A stretch of DNA of 64,000 nt from Streptomyces armeniacus (GCF_003355155.1 NZ_CP031320.1:2889881-2953880); one strand, 5' to 3'; positions 53,484-62,608 are shown, counted from the first letter of the stretch. The notes: generated from the letters alone by a model not told the origin. Translations and numbers: made by a program.

Positions 53484-53516
53484 CCGAAACGCGCGTGCGC
53501 TGCACGTAAGAGCGGT

Positions 53517-53547
53517 GCCCCCGGGGATCTGAGCGATTCCCGGGGGC
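53517..53547 (+). terminator. Terminator of the M16 pair
   Basis: GCCCCCGGG (53517-53525) pairs with CCCGGGGGC (53539-53547) across a 13-nt loop, 33 nt after the stop codon. Confidence 0.7.
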
Positions 53548-53638
53548 GAACCGAGCAAACAGACGGGCGCCCTTTTGTCTGATTCCTCTGTGATGTACGA
53601 GCTGCGCTGTGGCGTGCGCGACAAATAGCCGGATCTGC

Positions 53639-53667
53639 TTGGTGGTTGGGAGACCTCCCGCTTAGCG
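53639..53667 (+). promoter_or_regulatory. Candidate promoter of the M23 peptidase gene
   Basis: TTGGTG (53639-53644), 17 nt, TTAGCG (53662-53667). Transcription starting near 53674 would give a leader of about 210 nt that contains the whole riboswitch. Confidence 0.45.
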
Positions 53668-53719
53668 TCGGTCCGGCTGTCCGTCAGAAGTGTCCGCAAC
53701 CGCGGCCGACGTACAGCCA

Positions 53720-53858
53720 TCGCCGAGTCCCCCACGGCGCGAGCCAGGGGAGCCGGGGACCCAACCACGAAGTCCCTGGGGTGAATCGGGCGGCCTCGCA
53801 CGAGGCGGCCCGTAGGAGACCTTCCTGCTCCGAACCCGTCAGCTAACCCGGTAGGCGA
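53720..53858 (+). ncRNA. ydaO/yuaA-type cyclic di-AMP riboswitch
   Basis: The 5' arm TCGCC (53720-53724) pairs with GGCGA (53854-53858) as P1. Between them the conserved blocks of this class are all present: GGGGAGCCGGGGACCCAA near 53747-53764, GGGGTGAATCGGGCGG near 53778-53793, GTAGGAGACCTTCC near 53812-53825, and CCGAACCCGTCAGCTAACCC near 53830-53849. The element ends 28 nt before the ATG, next to AAGGAAGGAAAGGAG. c-di-AMP binding is known to switch such genes off, linking osmotic or cell-wall state to peptidase expression. Confidence 0.95.
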
Positions 53859-53886
53859 GAAGGAAGGAAAGGAGCACGCCGTCAGC

Positions 53887-54720
53887 ATGGCGTTCACCCG
53901 TGCCACGGGCCGGCACCGCCGGCCCACCCGCGCCAACCGTACGAGCGCGAACCTCGCCGGCATCGCCGGCCTCGCCACCGTCGGCGTCATGAGCTCGTTC
54001 GCTTCCCCCGCCGGAGCCGCCGCGTCCGGGCAGCCCCAGGTGCAGGACACCGCGGACACCGGGCTGACCCAGACCGTCGTTCTGGGCGATTCCCTCGCCG
54101 ACTCCCTCACGGAGCAGGCCAGCAGCCAGTCCAGCGCCGCCGAGCAGGCGGCCGCCGAGGCGCAGGCGAAGGCGCGCGCGAAGGCCGCGGCCGAGGCGAA
54201 GAAGAAGGCCGAGGCCGAGGCCAGGAAGAAGGCCGCCGAGAAGGCGGAGAAGGCCCGTGAGGCCGAGGAGCAGCGTGCGGCCCGCGCGGCGGAGGCCAAG
54301 CGCGCCGCGATCAGCGGCTACGTCTCGCCGATCGAGGGCTCGTACGTCTCGACGCCGTACGGCGCCGGCGGCGGCATGTGGTCCTCCGGCACCCACACCG
54401 GCGTGGACTTCCACGCGTCGTCCGGCACCTCCGTACGGTCCGTCGCCGCGGGCGAGGTCGTCGAGGCGGGCTGGGGCGGCGCGTACGGCAACAACGTCGT
54501 GGTCAAGCACTCCGACGGCACGTACACGCAGTACGGTCACCTGTCGTCCGTCGAGGTGTCGGTGGGCCAGAGCGTGACCTCGGGCGAGCAGATCGGCCTG
54601 TCGGGCAACACCGGCAACAGCAACGGGCCGCACCTGCACTTCGAGGCCCGCAGCGGCCCCGACTACGGCTCGGACATCGACCCGGTGTCGTATCTGCGGC
54701 AGCACGGCGTCAGCCTCTGA
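53887..54720 (+). CDS. Secreted M23 peptidoglycan endopeptidase
   Basis: 277 residues. A signal peptide (about 1-45, ending SSFASPAGAAA) precedes an Ala/Glu/Lys-rich helical segment (about 80-138). The LytM/M23 domain carries the zinc ligands His170 and Asp174 (HTGVDF) and His249/His251 (HLHFE). It cuts peptide cross-links in peptidoglycan outside the cell, as needed for growth and germination. The gene is under a c-di-AMP riboswitch, like the rpf genes of Streptomyces. The ATG at 53887 follows AAGGAG. Confidence 0.93.
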   Translation: MAFTRATGRHRRPTRANRTSANLAGIAGLATVGVMSSFASPAGAAASGQPQVQDTADTGLTQTVVLGDSLADSLTEQASSQSSAAEQAAAEAQAKARAKAAAEAKKKAEAEARKKAAEKAEKAREAEEQRAARAAEAKRAAISGYVSPIEGSYVSTPYGAGGGMWSSGTHTGVDFHASSGTSVRSVAAGEVVEAGWGGAYGNNVVVKHSDGTYTQYGHLSSVEVSVGQSVTSGEQIGLSGNTGNSNGPHLHFEARSGPDYGSDIDPVSYLRQHGVSL

Positions 54721-54745
54721 GCACCAGCGCCACCAGCGCACGTGA

Positions 54746-54774
54746 ACAGCCCCGGCCGAAACGGCCGGGGCTGT
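54746..54774. terminator. Bidirectional terminator between the M23 gene and ptsH
   Basis: Perfect 13-bp arms (ACAGCCCCGGCCG at 54746-54758, complement 54762-54774) with AAA loop. Confidence 0.8.
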
Positions 54775-54831
54775 CCCATGTCGCGGGTGCGGCGCCCCGG
54801 TGCGGGCGCCGCGCTCAGTCGGACTCCGGGC

Positions 54832-55113
54832 TCAGACCGTCTCCGGCAGCTCGTCCAGGCCCTCGGAGACCAGCTTCGCCAGCCGGTCGAGCGCGTCCTC
54901 GGCGCCGTCCGTCTCGGAGGCCAGCACGATCTCGTCGCCGCCCTCGGCGCCCAGACCCAGGACGCCGAGCATCGAGGCGGCGTTGACGGGGTCGCCGTCG
55001 CCCTTGCGCACGGTCACCGGGACGCCCGCGGCGGCGGCCGAACGGCAGAAGATGGCGGCGGGGCGGGCGTGCAGGCCCTCGGCCCAGCCGACGGAGACGC
55101 GGCGCTCAACCAT
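54832..55113 (-). CDS. ptsH: Phosphocarrier protein HPr
   Basis: 93 residues. The phosphorylated His15 lies in GLHARPA. The regulatory-serine region is NAASMLGVLGLGA, where Ser takes the place of Ser46. HPr passes phosphate from Enzyme I to sugar-specific EIIA proteins; in Streptomyces it serves fructose and N-acetylglucosamine uptake. The ATG at 55113 is followed by VERRVSVGWAEGLHARP. No other pts gene is adjacent. Confidence 0.93.
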   Translation of the reverse strand: MVERRVSVGWAEGLHARPAAIFCRSAAAAGVPVTVRKGDGDPVNAASMLGVLGLGAEGGDEIVLASETDGAEDALDRLAKLVSEGLDELPETV

Positions 55114-55173
55114 GGTGTAACCCTTCAGATCGTTCCTGTTGTCTAGACCAGTCTCGCACGGTGCGCGCGAGCG

Positions 55174-55202
55174 CCGACAACACCGGGCCCGCTCGTTACC
55201 CT
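55174..55202 (+). promoter_or_regulatory. Candidate leaderless promoter of the PatA-like gene
   Basis: CCGACA (55174-55179), 17 nt, TACCCT (55197-55202), then 6 nt to the ATG at 55209. No ribosome site is present, so the transcript probably starts at or next to the start codon. Confidence 0.5.
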
Positions 55203-55208
55203 GACCCC

Positions 55209-57935
55209 ATGCGAACCGAGGCGGAGCGCGCCTACCCCACGCACTGGGAGGCGGATGTCGTCCTGCGCGACGGCGGCACCGCACGCGTACGGCCCATCGC
55301 GCCGGACGACGCGGACCGGCTCGTCGCCTTCTACGAGATGGTCTCGGACGAGTCGAAGTACTACCGCTTCTTCGCCCCGTACCCGCGGCTCTCCGACCGC
55401 GACGTACGCCGCTTCACGCACCACGACTACGACGACCGGGTCGGCCTCGCGGCCACGGTGGGCGGCGAGTTCATCGCGACCGTCCGCTACGACCGCGTCG
55501 ACGCCGAGGGCCGCCCCGCCACCTCTCCCGCGGACGTGGCCGAGGTCGCCTTCCTCGTACGCGACGACCATCAGGGCCGCGGCGTGGCCTCCGCGATGCT
55601 GGAGCACATCGCGGCCGTGGCCCGCGAGCGCGGCATCCGGCGCTTCATCGCCGAGGTGCTGCCCGCGAACGCCCGGATGATCAAGGTCTTCACCGACGCC
55701 GGCTACTCCGCGCACCGCAGCTTCGAGGACGGCGCGGTCCGGCTCACCCTCGACCTGGAGCCCACCGAGCAGTCCCTCGCCGTCATGCACGGCCGCGAGC
55801 AGCGTGCGGAGGGCCGCTCCGTACAGCGCCTGCTGGCCCCCGCCTCCGTCGCCGTCATCGGCGCCAGCCGCACCCCCGGCGGCGCGGGCCGCTCGGTGCT
55901 GGACAGCCTCCGCGACGCCGGGTTCACCGGCCGTACGTACGCCGTGAACGCGGCGCTGAGCGGCGCCGCCGAGCTCGCGGGCGTCCCCGCGTACCCCCGC
56001 GTCGGGGACCTGCCCGAGACGGTCGACCTGGCGGTCGTCGCCGTCCCCGCCGCGCGGGTGCCCGAGGTCGCCGCCGACTGCGGCGAGCGCGGCGTGCAGG
56101 GACTGGTCGTGCTGTCCGCGGAGTTCACGCGGGAGGCGCAGCGCGACCTCGTACGACAGGCACGCGCGTACGGGATGCGGGTCATCGGCCCGAACGCCCT
56201 CGGGGTGGTCAACACGCACCCGGACGTACGGCTGAACGCGACGCCGTCGCCCGCGTCGCCCGCGCGGGGCCGTATCGGCCTGTTCACGCAGTCCGGCGCG
56301 ATCGGCATCGCGCTGCTGGCCGGGCTGCACCGGCGGGGCTCGGGGCTCTCCACGTTCGTGTCCGCGGGCAACCGCGCGGACGTGTCCGGGAACGACGTGC
56401 TCCAGTTCTGGGACGACGACCCGGACACCGACGTGGTGCTGATGTACCTGGAGTCGATCGGCAACCCGCGGAAGTTCACCCGCATCGCGCGGCGGATCGC
56501 CGTACGCAAGCCGCTGGTGGTCGTCAAGGGCGCGCGGCACAGCGGCAGCGCGCCGCCGCCCGGACACGCCGCGCCCGCCTCCCGTACGCCCGACTCCACC
56601 GTTTCGTCGCTGCTCCGGCAGGCCGGTGTGATCACCGTGGACACCGTCACGGAGCAGATCGACACGGGCATCCTGCTGGCGTCCCAGCCGCTGCCGCACG
56701 GCCCGCGCGTCGCCATCCTCGGCAACACCGAGTCGCTGGGCCTGCTCACCTACGACGCGTCCCTCACCGACGGGCTCCGCCCGCTGCCCACGACCGACCT
56801 GACGACCGCCGCCACCCCCGCCGACTTCCGCCGCGCCGTCCGCGAGGCCGTCGAGGACCCGCAGACGGACGCCGTGGTGGTCACGGTCATCCCGTGGGTC
56901 GACGACACCCCGGTCGCGGCTCTCGCGGACGCGGTCCAGGAGGCCGCGGCCGGGTCCGTGAAGCCGGTGGCGGTCGTCCACCTCGCCATCGAAGGGCTGG
57001 AGGCCGCCCTCGCCGAGCGCGGCATCCCCGCCTACCCGGCGGCCGAGCGCGCCGTACGCGCCCTCGCCCACGCCGTACGCCTCGCCGCCTGGCGCCGCTC
57101 GGCCGCGTCGCCCGGCCGGGTACCCGAGTTCGACGTGGACGAGTCCGCCGCGGCGGAGCTGCTGGCCCGCGCCACGCGGCAGGAGCACCGCGGCAGGGAG
57201 GGGGCGGCGCGTACGGGCGTCCCCGGCGCGACCCCGGAGGTGCAGCGCAGCATCCCGCTGGCGGCGGACGACGCGTCCGCGCTGCTCGGGCACTACGGCA
57301 TCGCCGTGCAGCCCACCCTGCCCGCACCCACCCCGGACGACGCCGTGGCGGCGGCGCGCAGGCTGGGGTACCCGGTGGCGCTCAAGACCACCGCCCCGCA
57401 TCTGCGGCACCGGGCGGACCTCGGCGGCGTACGGCTCGACGTGCCGGGCAAGTCCGAGCTGCGCCGCGCCTTCGCCGAGGTGACCGGCGCGCTCGGCTCG
57501 GCCGGGGAACTGCGGCCCGTCGTACAGGCGATGGCGCCGCGCGGTGTCGACACCGTCGTACGCGCCGCCGTCGACCAGTCCATCGGCGCGGTGCTCTCCT
57601 TCGGCCTCGCCGGTACGCCCTCCGAGCTGCTCGGCGACATGGCGCACCGGCTCGTCCCCGCCACCGACCGGGACGTCGCCGAGCTGATCCGCGCGATCCG
57701 CTCGGCGCCCATCCTGTTCGGCTGGCGCGGCGCGCAGCCCGTGGACACCGGCGCCCTGGAGGAGCTGCTGCTGCGGGTCTCGCGGCTGCTCGACGACCAT
57801 CCGGAGATCGTCGCCGTCGACCTCGAACCGGTCGTCGTCGCGCCGCACGGCGTGACGGTGCTGAGCGCGGCCGTACGGGTCGCGGAACCGCCCGTACGGG
57901 ACGACAGCGGCCCTCGCCGACTGCCTGCCTACTGA
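55209..57935 (+). CDS. GNAT-acyl-CoA synthetase fusion, PatA-like protein acetyltransferase
   Basis: 908 residues. An N-terminal GNAT domain (about 15-180; VAEVAFLVRDDHQGRGVASAMLEHI) is followed by a CoA-binding domain (205-300), a succinyl-CoA-ligase-like region (300-610) and an ATP-grasp-like domain (690-890). Pat enzymes acetylate lysines of acyl-CoA synthetases to switch them off. The synthetase phospho-His signature SHTG is replaced by SRTP (ASRTPDSTVS), so ligase activity is probably lost. The order GNAT-first is the actinobacterial one. Leaderless start suspected. Confidence 0.87.
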   Translation: MRTEAERAYPTHWEADVVLRDGGTARVRPIAPDDADRLVAFYEMVSDESKYYRFFAPYPRLSDRDVRRFTHHDYDDRVGLAATVGGEFIATVRYDRVDAEGRPATSPADVAEVAFLVRDDHQGRGVASAMLEHIAAVARERGIRRFIAEVLPANARMIKVFTDAGYSAHRSFEDGAVRLTLDLEPTEQSLAVMHGREQRAEGRSVQRLLAPASVAVIGASRTPGGAGRSVLDSLRDAGFTGRTYAVNAALSGAAELAGVPAYPRVGDLPETVDLAVVAVPAARVPEVAADCGERGVQGLVVLSAEFTREAQRDLVRQARAYGMRVIGPNALGVVNTHPDVRLNATPSPASPARGRIGLFTQSGAIGIALLAGLHRRGSGLSTFVSAGNRADVSGNDVLQFWDDDPDTDVVLMYLESIGNPRKFTRIARRIAVRKPLVVVKGARHSGSAPPPGHAAPASRTPDSTVSSLLRQAGVITVDTVTEQIDTGILLASQPLPHGPRVAILGNTESLGLLTYDASLTDGLRPLPTTDLTTAATPADFRRAVREAVEDPQTDAVVVTVIPWVDDTPVAALADAVQEAAAGSVKPVAVVHLAIEGLEAALAERGIPAYPAAERAVRALAHAVRLAAWRRSAASPGRVPEFDVDESAAAELLARATRQEHRGREGAARTGVPGATPEVQRSIPLAADDASALLGHYGIAVQPTLPAPTPDDAVAAARRLGYPVALKTTAPHLRHRADLGGVRLDVPGKSELRRAFAEVTGALGSAGELRPVVQAMAPRGVDTVVRAAVDQSIGAVLSFGLAGTPSELLGDMAHRLVPATDRDVAELIRAIRSAPILFGWRGAQPVDTGALEELLLRVSRLLDDHPEIVAVDLEPVVVAPHGVTVLSAAVRVAEPPVRDDSGPRRLPAY

Positions 57936-57962
57936 CCCTCCGCAGCGCCGTAGGATGGCCCC

Positions 57963-58562
57963 ATGGCGAAGACCAGTACGACGACGCAAGGGCTGCGCAC
58001 GGCGATCGAGCGCAGTGGCTATTACCCGGCACTCGTTGCGGAGGCCGTCGAAGCGGCGGTGGGCGGCGAGCCGGTGGCCTCGTATCTGGTGCACCAGGAG
58101 ACCACGTTCGACTCCAACGAGGTGCGTCGCCACGTCACCGTCCTTGTCCTCACCGGCACCCGCTTCATCGTGAGCCACACCGACGAGCAGGCCGCCGACG
58201 GCACGTCGCCCGCGCCGTACGCCACCACCTCCACCGAGTCGGTGAAGCTGGAGCGCATCTCGTCGGTCGTGCTGTCGCGCGTGGTCGCCGACCCCGAGTC
58301 GTACACGCCGGGCACGCTGCCCCGCGAGGTGGTGCTGACCATCGGCTGGGGCGCGGTCTCCCGTATCGACATGGAGCCCGCCGCGTGCGGCGACCCCAAC
58401 TGCGAGGCGGACCACGGCTACACGGGCTCCACCACCGCGGACGACCTCTCGCTGCGCGTCAGCGAGGCGGGCGACGGCCCGGAGACGGTCCGTCAGGCGC
58501 TCGACTTCGCACAGGCACTCTCCGAGGCGACTGTGGCCGCGCGGCCGGGGCCCGCGCGGTGA
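57963..58562 (+). CDS. DUF5998-family protein
   Basis: 199 residues. Regions HQETTFDSNEVRRHVTVLVL and MEPAACGDPNCEADHGYTG are characteristic; the two Cys and His in CGDPNCEADHG could hold a metal. It is common in actinobacteria, with no known role. TAGGAT ends 6 nt before the ATG, so it may be leaderless. It overlaps the phosphodiesterase gene by GTGA, suggesting one transcript and linked function. Confidence 0.75.
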   Translation: MAKTSTTTQGLRTAIERSGYYPALVAEAVEAAVGGEPVASYLVHQETTFDSNEVRRHVTVLVLTGTRFIVSHTDEQAADGTSPAPYATTSTESVKLERISSVVLSRVVADPESYTPGTLPREVVLTIGWGAVSRIDMEPAACGDPNCEADHGYTGSTTADDLSLRVSEAGDGPETVRQALDFAQALSEATVAARPGPAR

Positions 58563-59803
58563 GACAGGGCGACACCGCGCAGCCCGCGACGGGGCAGCCA
58601 GGGGCCGGGGACCCGCTGGACGAGGAGACGCCCCTCGACCCGCGTACCGCGCCCGTACCGCGCTACGGCCACGGCTCCCTCGCCGACCTGCTGCCCGCCG
58701 TCGCGGCGGCACAGGGCGTACCGGACCCGGCCGGTCCGGACGGCTCCGCGCCGGGGCTGACGCTGCAACCGGCCGACCGCGCCTGCGTGTTCCTCGTCGA
58801 CGGCATGGGCTGGGAGGCGCTGCGGGCGCACCCGGAGGAGGCGCCGTTCCTCACGTCCCTCCTCGGCTCCTCCACGAACGGCAGCGGCACCCCGCTCACC
58901 GCCGGGTTCCCCTCGACCACCGCGACCTCGCTCGCCTCCGTCGGCACCGGCCTGCCGCCCGGCGAGCACGGCCTGCCCGGCTACACCGCCCTCAACCCGG
59001 ACACCGGCGAGCTGATGAACCAGCTGCGCTGGCACCCCTGGACCGACCCGTACGAGTGGCAGCCGTACCCGACGGTGTTCCAGCGCGCCGCCGCAGCGGG
59101 CGTCGCCACCTGCCAGGTCTCCGCGCCGCACTTCGAGCAGACCCCGCTCACCAAGATCGCGCTGTCCGGCGGCACCTTCCACGGGCGGCTGTCCGGCGAG
59201 GAGCGGATGGACCTCGCCGCCGAACGCCTCGGCGCCGGCGACCGCGCCCTCGTCTACACGTACTACGCCGAACTCGACGGCAACGGCCACCGCTACGGCA
59301 TGGACTCTGACGCCTGGCGCGGCCAGCTCCAGTACGTCGACCGGCTCGCGCAGCGCCTCGCGGAGCAGCTGCCCGCCCGCTCGGCGCTCTACATCACGGC
59401 CGACCACGGCATGGTCGACGTCCCCGCCACCCCGCGTGCCCGCTTCGACTTCGACGAGGACTGGGAGCTGAGCGCGGGCGTCGCCAAGCTCGGCGGCGAG
59501 GGCCGGATGCGGCACCTGTACGCGGTGCCGGGCGCGGCGGCGGACGTCGCCGCCGTCTGGCGCGACGTGCTCGCCGGGCACGCGTGGGTCGCGACGCGCG
59601 AAGAGGCCGTCGCGCTGGGCTGGTTCGGGCCGCGGGTCGACGCCCGGGTCCGGGGCCGCATCGGCGACGTCGTGGCCGCGATGAGCGGCGACGTGGCGAT
59701 CGTCGCGAACCGCACCGAGCCCAAGGAGTCCGCGCTCATCGGCATGCACGGCTCGGCGACCCCCGCCGAGCAGCTGGTGCCGCTGCTCGAGGTGCGCACG
59801 TGA
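58559..59803 (+). CDS. Nucleotide pyrophosphatase/phosphodiesterase (alkaline phosphatase superfamily)
   Basis: 414 residues. Metal and nucleophile sites: VFLVDGMGWEAL, the Thr in PSTTATS, ELDGNGHRYG, DHGM (TADHGMVDV). It probably hydrolyses phosphodiester or pyrophosphate bonds; the substrate is unknown. The leader of about 60 residues is hydrophilic and no signal peptide is visible, so it is likely cytoplasmic. GTG 58559 overlaps the stop codon of the DUF5998 gene. Confidence 0.85.
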   Translation: MRQGDTAQPATGQPGAGDPLDEETPLDPRTAPVPRYGHGSLADLLPAVAAAQGVPDPAGPDGSAPGLTLQPADRACVFLVDGMGWEALRAHPEEAPFLTSLLGSSTNGSGTPLTAGFPSTTATSLASVGTGLPPGEHGLPGYTALNPDTGELMNQLRWHPWTDPYEWQPYPTVFQRAAAAGVATCQVSAPHFEQTPLTKIALSGGTFHGRLSGEERMDLAAERLGAGDRALVYTYYAELDGNGHRYGMDSDAWRGQLQYVDRLAQRLAEQLPARSALYITADHGMVDVPATPRARFDFDEDWELSAGVAKLGGEGRMRHLYAVPGAAADVAAVWRDVLAGHAWVATREEAVALGWFGPRVDARVRGRIGDVVAAMSGDVAIVANRTEPKESALIGMHGSATPAEQLVPLLEVRT

Positions 59804-59915
59804 ACTGACCGCCGTACGCGCACCGGAGCCCGTACGCGACCGTGTCCCCGGCCGAGCCCGTACGCAACTCGCCGCCCCGCGCCCGCACTTCACCCAGGAG
59901 AGGCCCGATCCCCCC

Positions 59916-60710
59916 ATGCCAGAGCTGGTTTTCTTCAGCGGCACGATGGACTGCGGCAAGTCCACACTCGCGCTCCAGATCGAGCACAACAGGTCGGCGC
60001 GCGGCCTCCAGGGCATGATCTTCACCCGTAACGACCGGGCGGGGGAGGGCCGGCTGTCCTCCCGGCTCGGCCTCGTCACCGAGGCGATCGAGGCCGGCGA
60101 GGGCTTCGACTTCCACTCCCATCTGGTGCGGCACCTGACCGCGGGCGGCCGTACGGACTACGTCATCGCGGACGAGGCGCAGTTCCTCTCCCCGGAACAG
60201 GTCGACCAGCTCGCGCGGATCGTGGACGACCTGGGCATCGACGTGTTCGCCTTCGGCATCACCACGGACTTCCGCACCAAGCTCTTTCCCGGCTCCCAGC
60301 GGCTCATGGAGCAGGCCGACCGGATCGAGGCGCTCCAGGTCGAGGCGTTGTGCTGGTGCGGAGCGCGGGCCACGCACAACGCCCGTACGGTGAGCGGCCG
60401 GATGGTCGTCGAGGGCGCGCAGGTGGTCGTGGGCGACATGACCGGACCGGCGTCCTCCGGTGACGTACCGGGCGACGTGGGCTACGAGGTGCTGTGCCGC
60501 CGCCACCACCGCAGGCGGCTGACGGCGGCCGCGGCGGGCGCCGCCACGCTCTCGCCCGACGTGCTGCCGGTCGACGCGGCGCCCGTGCCGCCGCCCGCAG
60601 GGAACGGCGGCCGGGCGGCGAACGGCGGGGCGAGCGGCGGGGCAACGAACGGAGGGGCGGCGCCGGCGCGTACGCCGGGCACCGCCCCGCTCGGCCGGCC
60701 CTCGTCCTGA
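59916..60710 (+). CDS. tdk: Thymidine kinase
   Basis: 264 residues. P-loop GTMDCGKST at 9-17, catalytic region VIADEAQFL, lasso with CWCGARATHN and the zinc partner CRRHH. It phosphorylates thymidine for salvage. The core ends near residue 205; a 55-residue Gly/Ala/Asn/Pro-rich tail is unusual. The ATG at 59916 has AGGAGAGG further upstream (spacing about 13). Confidence 0.92.
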   Translation: MPELVFFSGTMDCGKSTLALQIEHNRSARGLQGMIFTRNDRAGEGRLSSRLGLVTEAIEAGEGFDFHSHLVRHLTAGGRTDYVIADEAQFLSPEQVDQLARIVDDLGIDVFAFGITTDFRTKLFPGSQRLMEQADRIEALQVEALCWCGARATHNARTVSGRMVVEGAQVVVGDMTGPASSGDVPGDVGYEVLCRRHHRRRLTAAAAGAATLSPDVLPVDAAPVPPPAGNGGRAANGGASGGATNGGAAPARTPGTAPLGRPSS

Positions 60711-60769
60711 CCGGGCCTCGCCGAACGGCTGCCGTGCCGCTCAGCCGCCCTCAGGCTCGGCTGTAGCGC

Positions 60770-61570
60770 TCAGCCGCCGTCCCGCTCCGCCAGCCTGATC
60801 ACGCTGAACTGCGCGCCCTCCGGATCGATCACCGTGGCCAGCCTCCCGTACGGCGAGTCCCGCGGCGGCCGTACGACATGCCCGCCCAGCTCCGTCACCA
60901 GTCGTGCGGCCGCGTCGGTGTCCTCGACGGCGAAGTACGTCTCCCAGTGCGGCCCGCGGTCGCGCGGCAGGTCCCGCCCGACCCCGTGGACTCCGGCGAC
61001 GGGGCGGCCGTCGAGGTGCAGCGTGACGTAGTCGAAGTCGGCGGAGACGACGGCCTCCGCCTCGTAGCCGAACACCGCCGGATAGAACTTCCCGACGGAC
61101 GAGGTCTCCCGCGTGACGAGTTCGAACCACACCGGCGTGCCCGGAGCCCCCGCCTCCGAGGTGCCCAGGCCGAGGTGCGTGCCCGGCTGCCAGATCCCGA
61201 ACGTCCCGCCCGTCGGGTCGGCGGCGATCGCCAGCCGCCCCGCGTTCTCGACGTCCAGCGGCCCGACCGCGACGGTGCCGCCGCACTCGCGGACCAGCCC
61301 GGCGGTGGTGTCGGCGTCCTCGGTGGACATGTACGGCATCCACGCGATGTGCGGCTGCGCGCGTGCCGACGTCATCTCGCCCATGCCGGCCACCTCGCGG
61401 CCGTTCACGACGGCCCGTACGTAAGGCTCCAGCTGCTGCGGCCCGTGGCGGTACTCCCAGCCGAACAGGCCGTGGTAGAACTCCCGGCTCGCGGGCAGAC
61501 CGTGCACCATCAGACTCGCCCAGCAGGGCGTGCCGGTGGTGTGCTGGTGCCGGATCGCTGCCTCGGTCAT
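60770..61570 (-). CDS. VOC-family protein with two glyoxalase domains
   Basis: 266 residues, two beta-alpha-beta-beta-beta modules: CWASLMVHGLPASREFYHGLFGWEY and VWFELVTRETSSVGKFYPAVFGYEA, each ending in PTGGTFGIWQP or PEGAQFSVI. It resembles the hydroxylase-like Cfp30B group. The substrate is unknown. The ATG at 61570 follows GAGGAGAG. It is convergent with tdk. Confidence 0.85.
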   Translation of the reverse strand: MTEAAIRHQHTTGTPCWASLMVHGLPASREFYHGLFGWEYRHGPQQLEPYVRAVVNGREVAGMGEMTSARAQPHIAWMPYMSTEDADTTAGLVRECGGTVAVGPLDVENAGRLAIAADPTGGTFGIWQPGTHLGLGTSEAGAPGTPVWFELVTRETSSVGKFYPAVFGYEAEAVVSADFDYVTLHLDGRPVAGVHGVGRDLPRDRGPHWETYFAVEDTDAAARLVTELGGHVVRPPRDSPYGRLATVIDPEGAQFSVIRLAERDGG

Positions 61571-61777
61571 CTGCTTCTCTCCTCAAGACCATCATCGATG
61601 CGGTCGTGCTGCGGATACACCGGGTTTCGGTAGCAGGCAGATGCTCGCACCACCTGCCCTCGGACGCGCCCCGGCCGCGCCGTACTCCTGCGTATCCCCA
61701 TAGCGGACGGCCAGGTTCCGGTACGGCGGTGCGGTGCGGCGCACGTCTCCGGAAGCGGCTGCGCGAGGATGGGGGAC

Positions 61778-62608
61778 ATGACAGCCATCATCTCCGTATC
61801 CGAACTCGCGAGCGAGCTGGCGGGTCCGGTGTCGCCCGTCCTGCTCGATACCCAGTGGCGGCTGGGCGGCCCGCCCGGACGCGAGGACTACGCCGCCGGA
61901 CACCTGCCCGGCGCGGTCCACGTCGACCTCGAGACCGAACTGGCCGGCCCCGCCGGAGCCGGCACGGGCCGCCACCCGCTGCCCGACCTGGACACCTTCG
62001 GTGCGGCGATGCGCCGCGCCGGCGTCTCGCGGGACCGCGAGGTGGTGGTCTACGACGGCGGGCAGGGCTGGGCCGCGGCCCGCGCCTGGTGGCTGCTGCG
62101 CCGGACCGGCCACCCCTCGGTGAGGGTGCTGGACGGCGGTCTCGCGGCCTGGGACGGCCCGCTCACCACCGACGTACCGGCGCCCGCCGAGGGCGACTTC
62201 GTACCGGAGCCGGGCGTACGCGGGCTGCTCGGCGCGGACGACGCCGCCGCGCTCGCCCGCCGCGGCCTGCTCCTGGACGCGCGCGCCCCGGAGCGCTACC
62301 GCGGGGAGACCGAGCCCATCGACCCCGTGGCCGGGCACATCCCCGGCGCGGTCAACGCCCCCACGACGGAGAACGTCACCGAAACGGGCACCTTCCGGCC
62401 CGCCGCCGAACTGGCCGCGCGCTTCCGGGAACTCGGTGCGGCGGAGGGCACCGAGGTCGGCGTCTACTGCGGCTCCGGAGTGTCCGCCGCACACCAGGTG
62501 CTCGCCCTGGAGCTGGCCGGCATCGACGCGGGACTCTATGTCGGCTCCTGGAGCGAGTGGTCGGCCGACCCGGACCGTACGGTCGCCACGGGCCCCGCGC
62601 CCGGCTGA
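61778..62608 (+). CDS. Thiosulfate/3-mercaptopyruvate sulfurtransferase
   Basis: 276 residues, two rhodanese domains. The active Cys231 lies in YCGSGVSA; CGSGVTA-type loops favour 3-mercaptopyruvate over thiosulfate. The N-terminal domain is inactive (VVVYDGGQGWAAAR). ATG 61778 is used because GAGGA is 8 nt upstream; ATG 61769 is in frame but overlaps it. Confidence 0.9.
   Translation: MTAIISVSELASELAGPVSPVLLDTQWRLGGPPGREDYAAGHLPGAVHVDLETELAGPAGAGTGRHPLPDLDTFGAAMRRAGVSRDREVVVYDGGQGWAAARAWWLLRRTGHPSVRVLDGGLAAWDGPLTTDVPAPAEGDFVPEPGVRGLLGADDAAALARRGLLLDARAPERYRGETEPIDPVAGHIPGAVNAPTTENVTETGTFRPAAELAARFRELGAAEGTEVGVYCGSGVSAAHQVLALELAGIDAGLYVGSWSEWSADPDRTVATGPAPG

Noticed and set aside
55143..58712. 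1189-codon minus-strand open frame opposite the PatA-like gene
   Set aside because: Shadow frame; low-complexity Arg/Gly/Ala/Val-rich composition.
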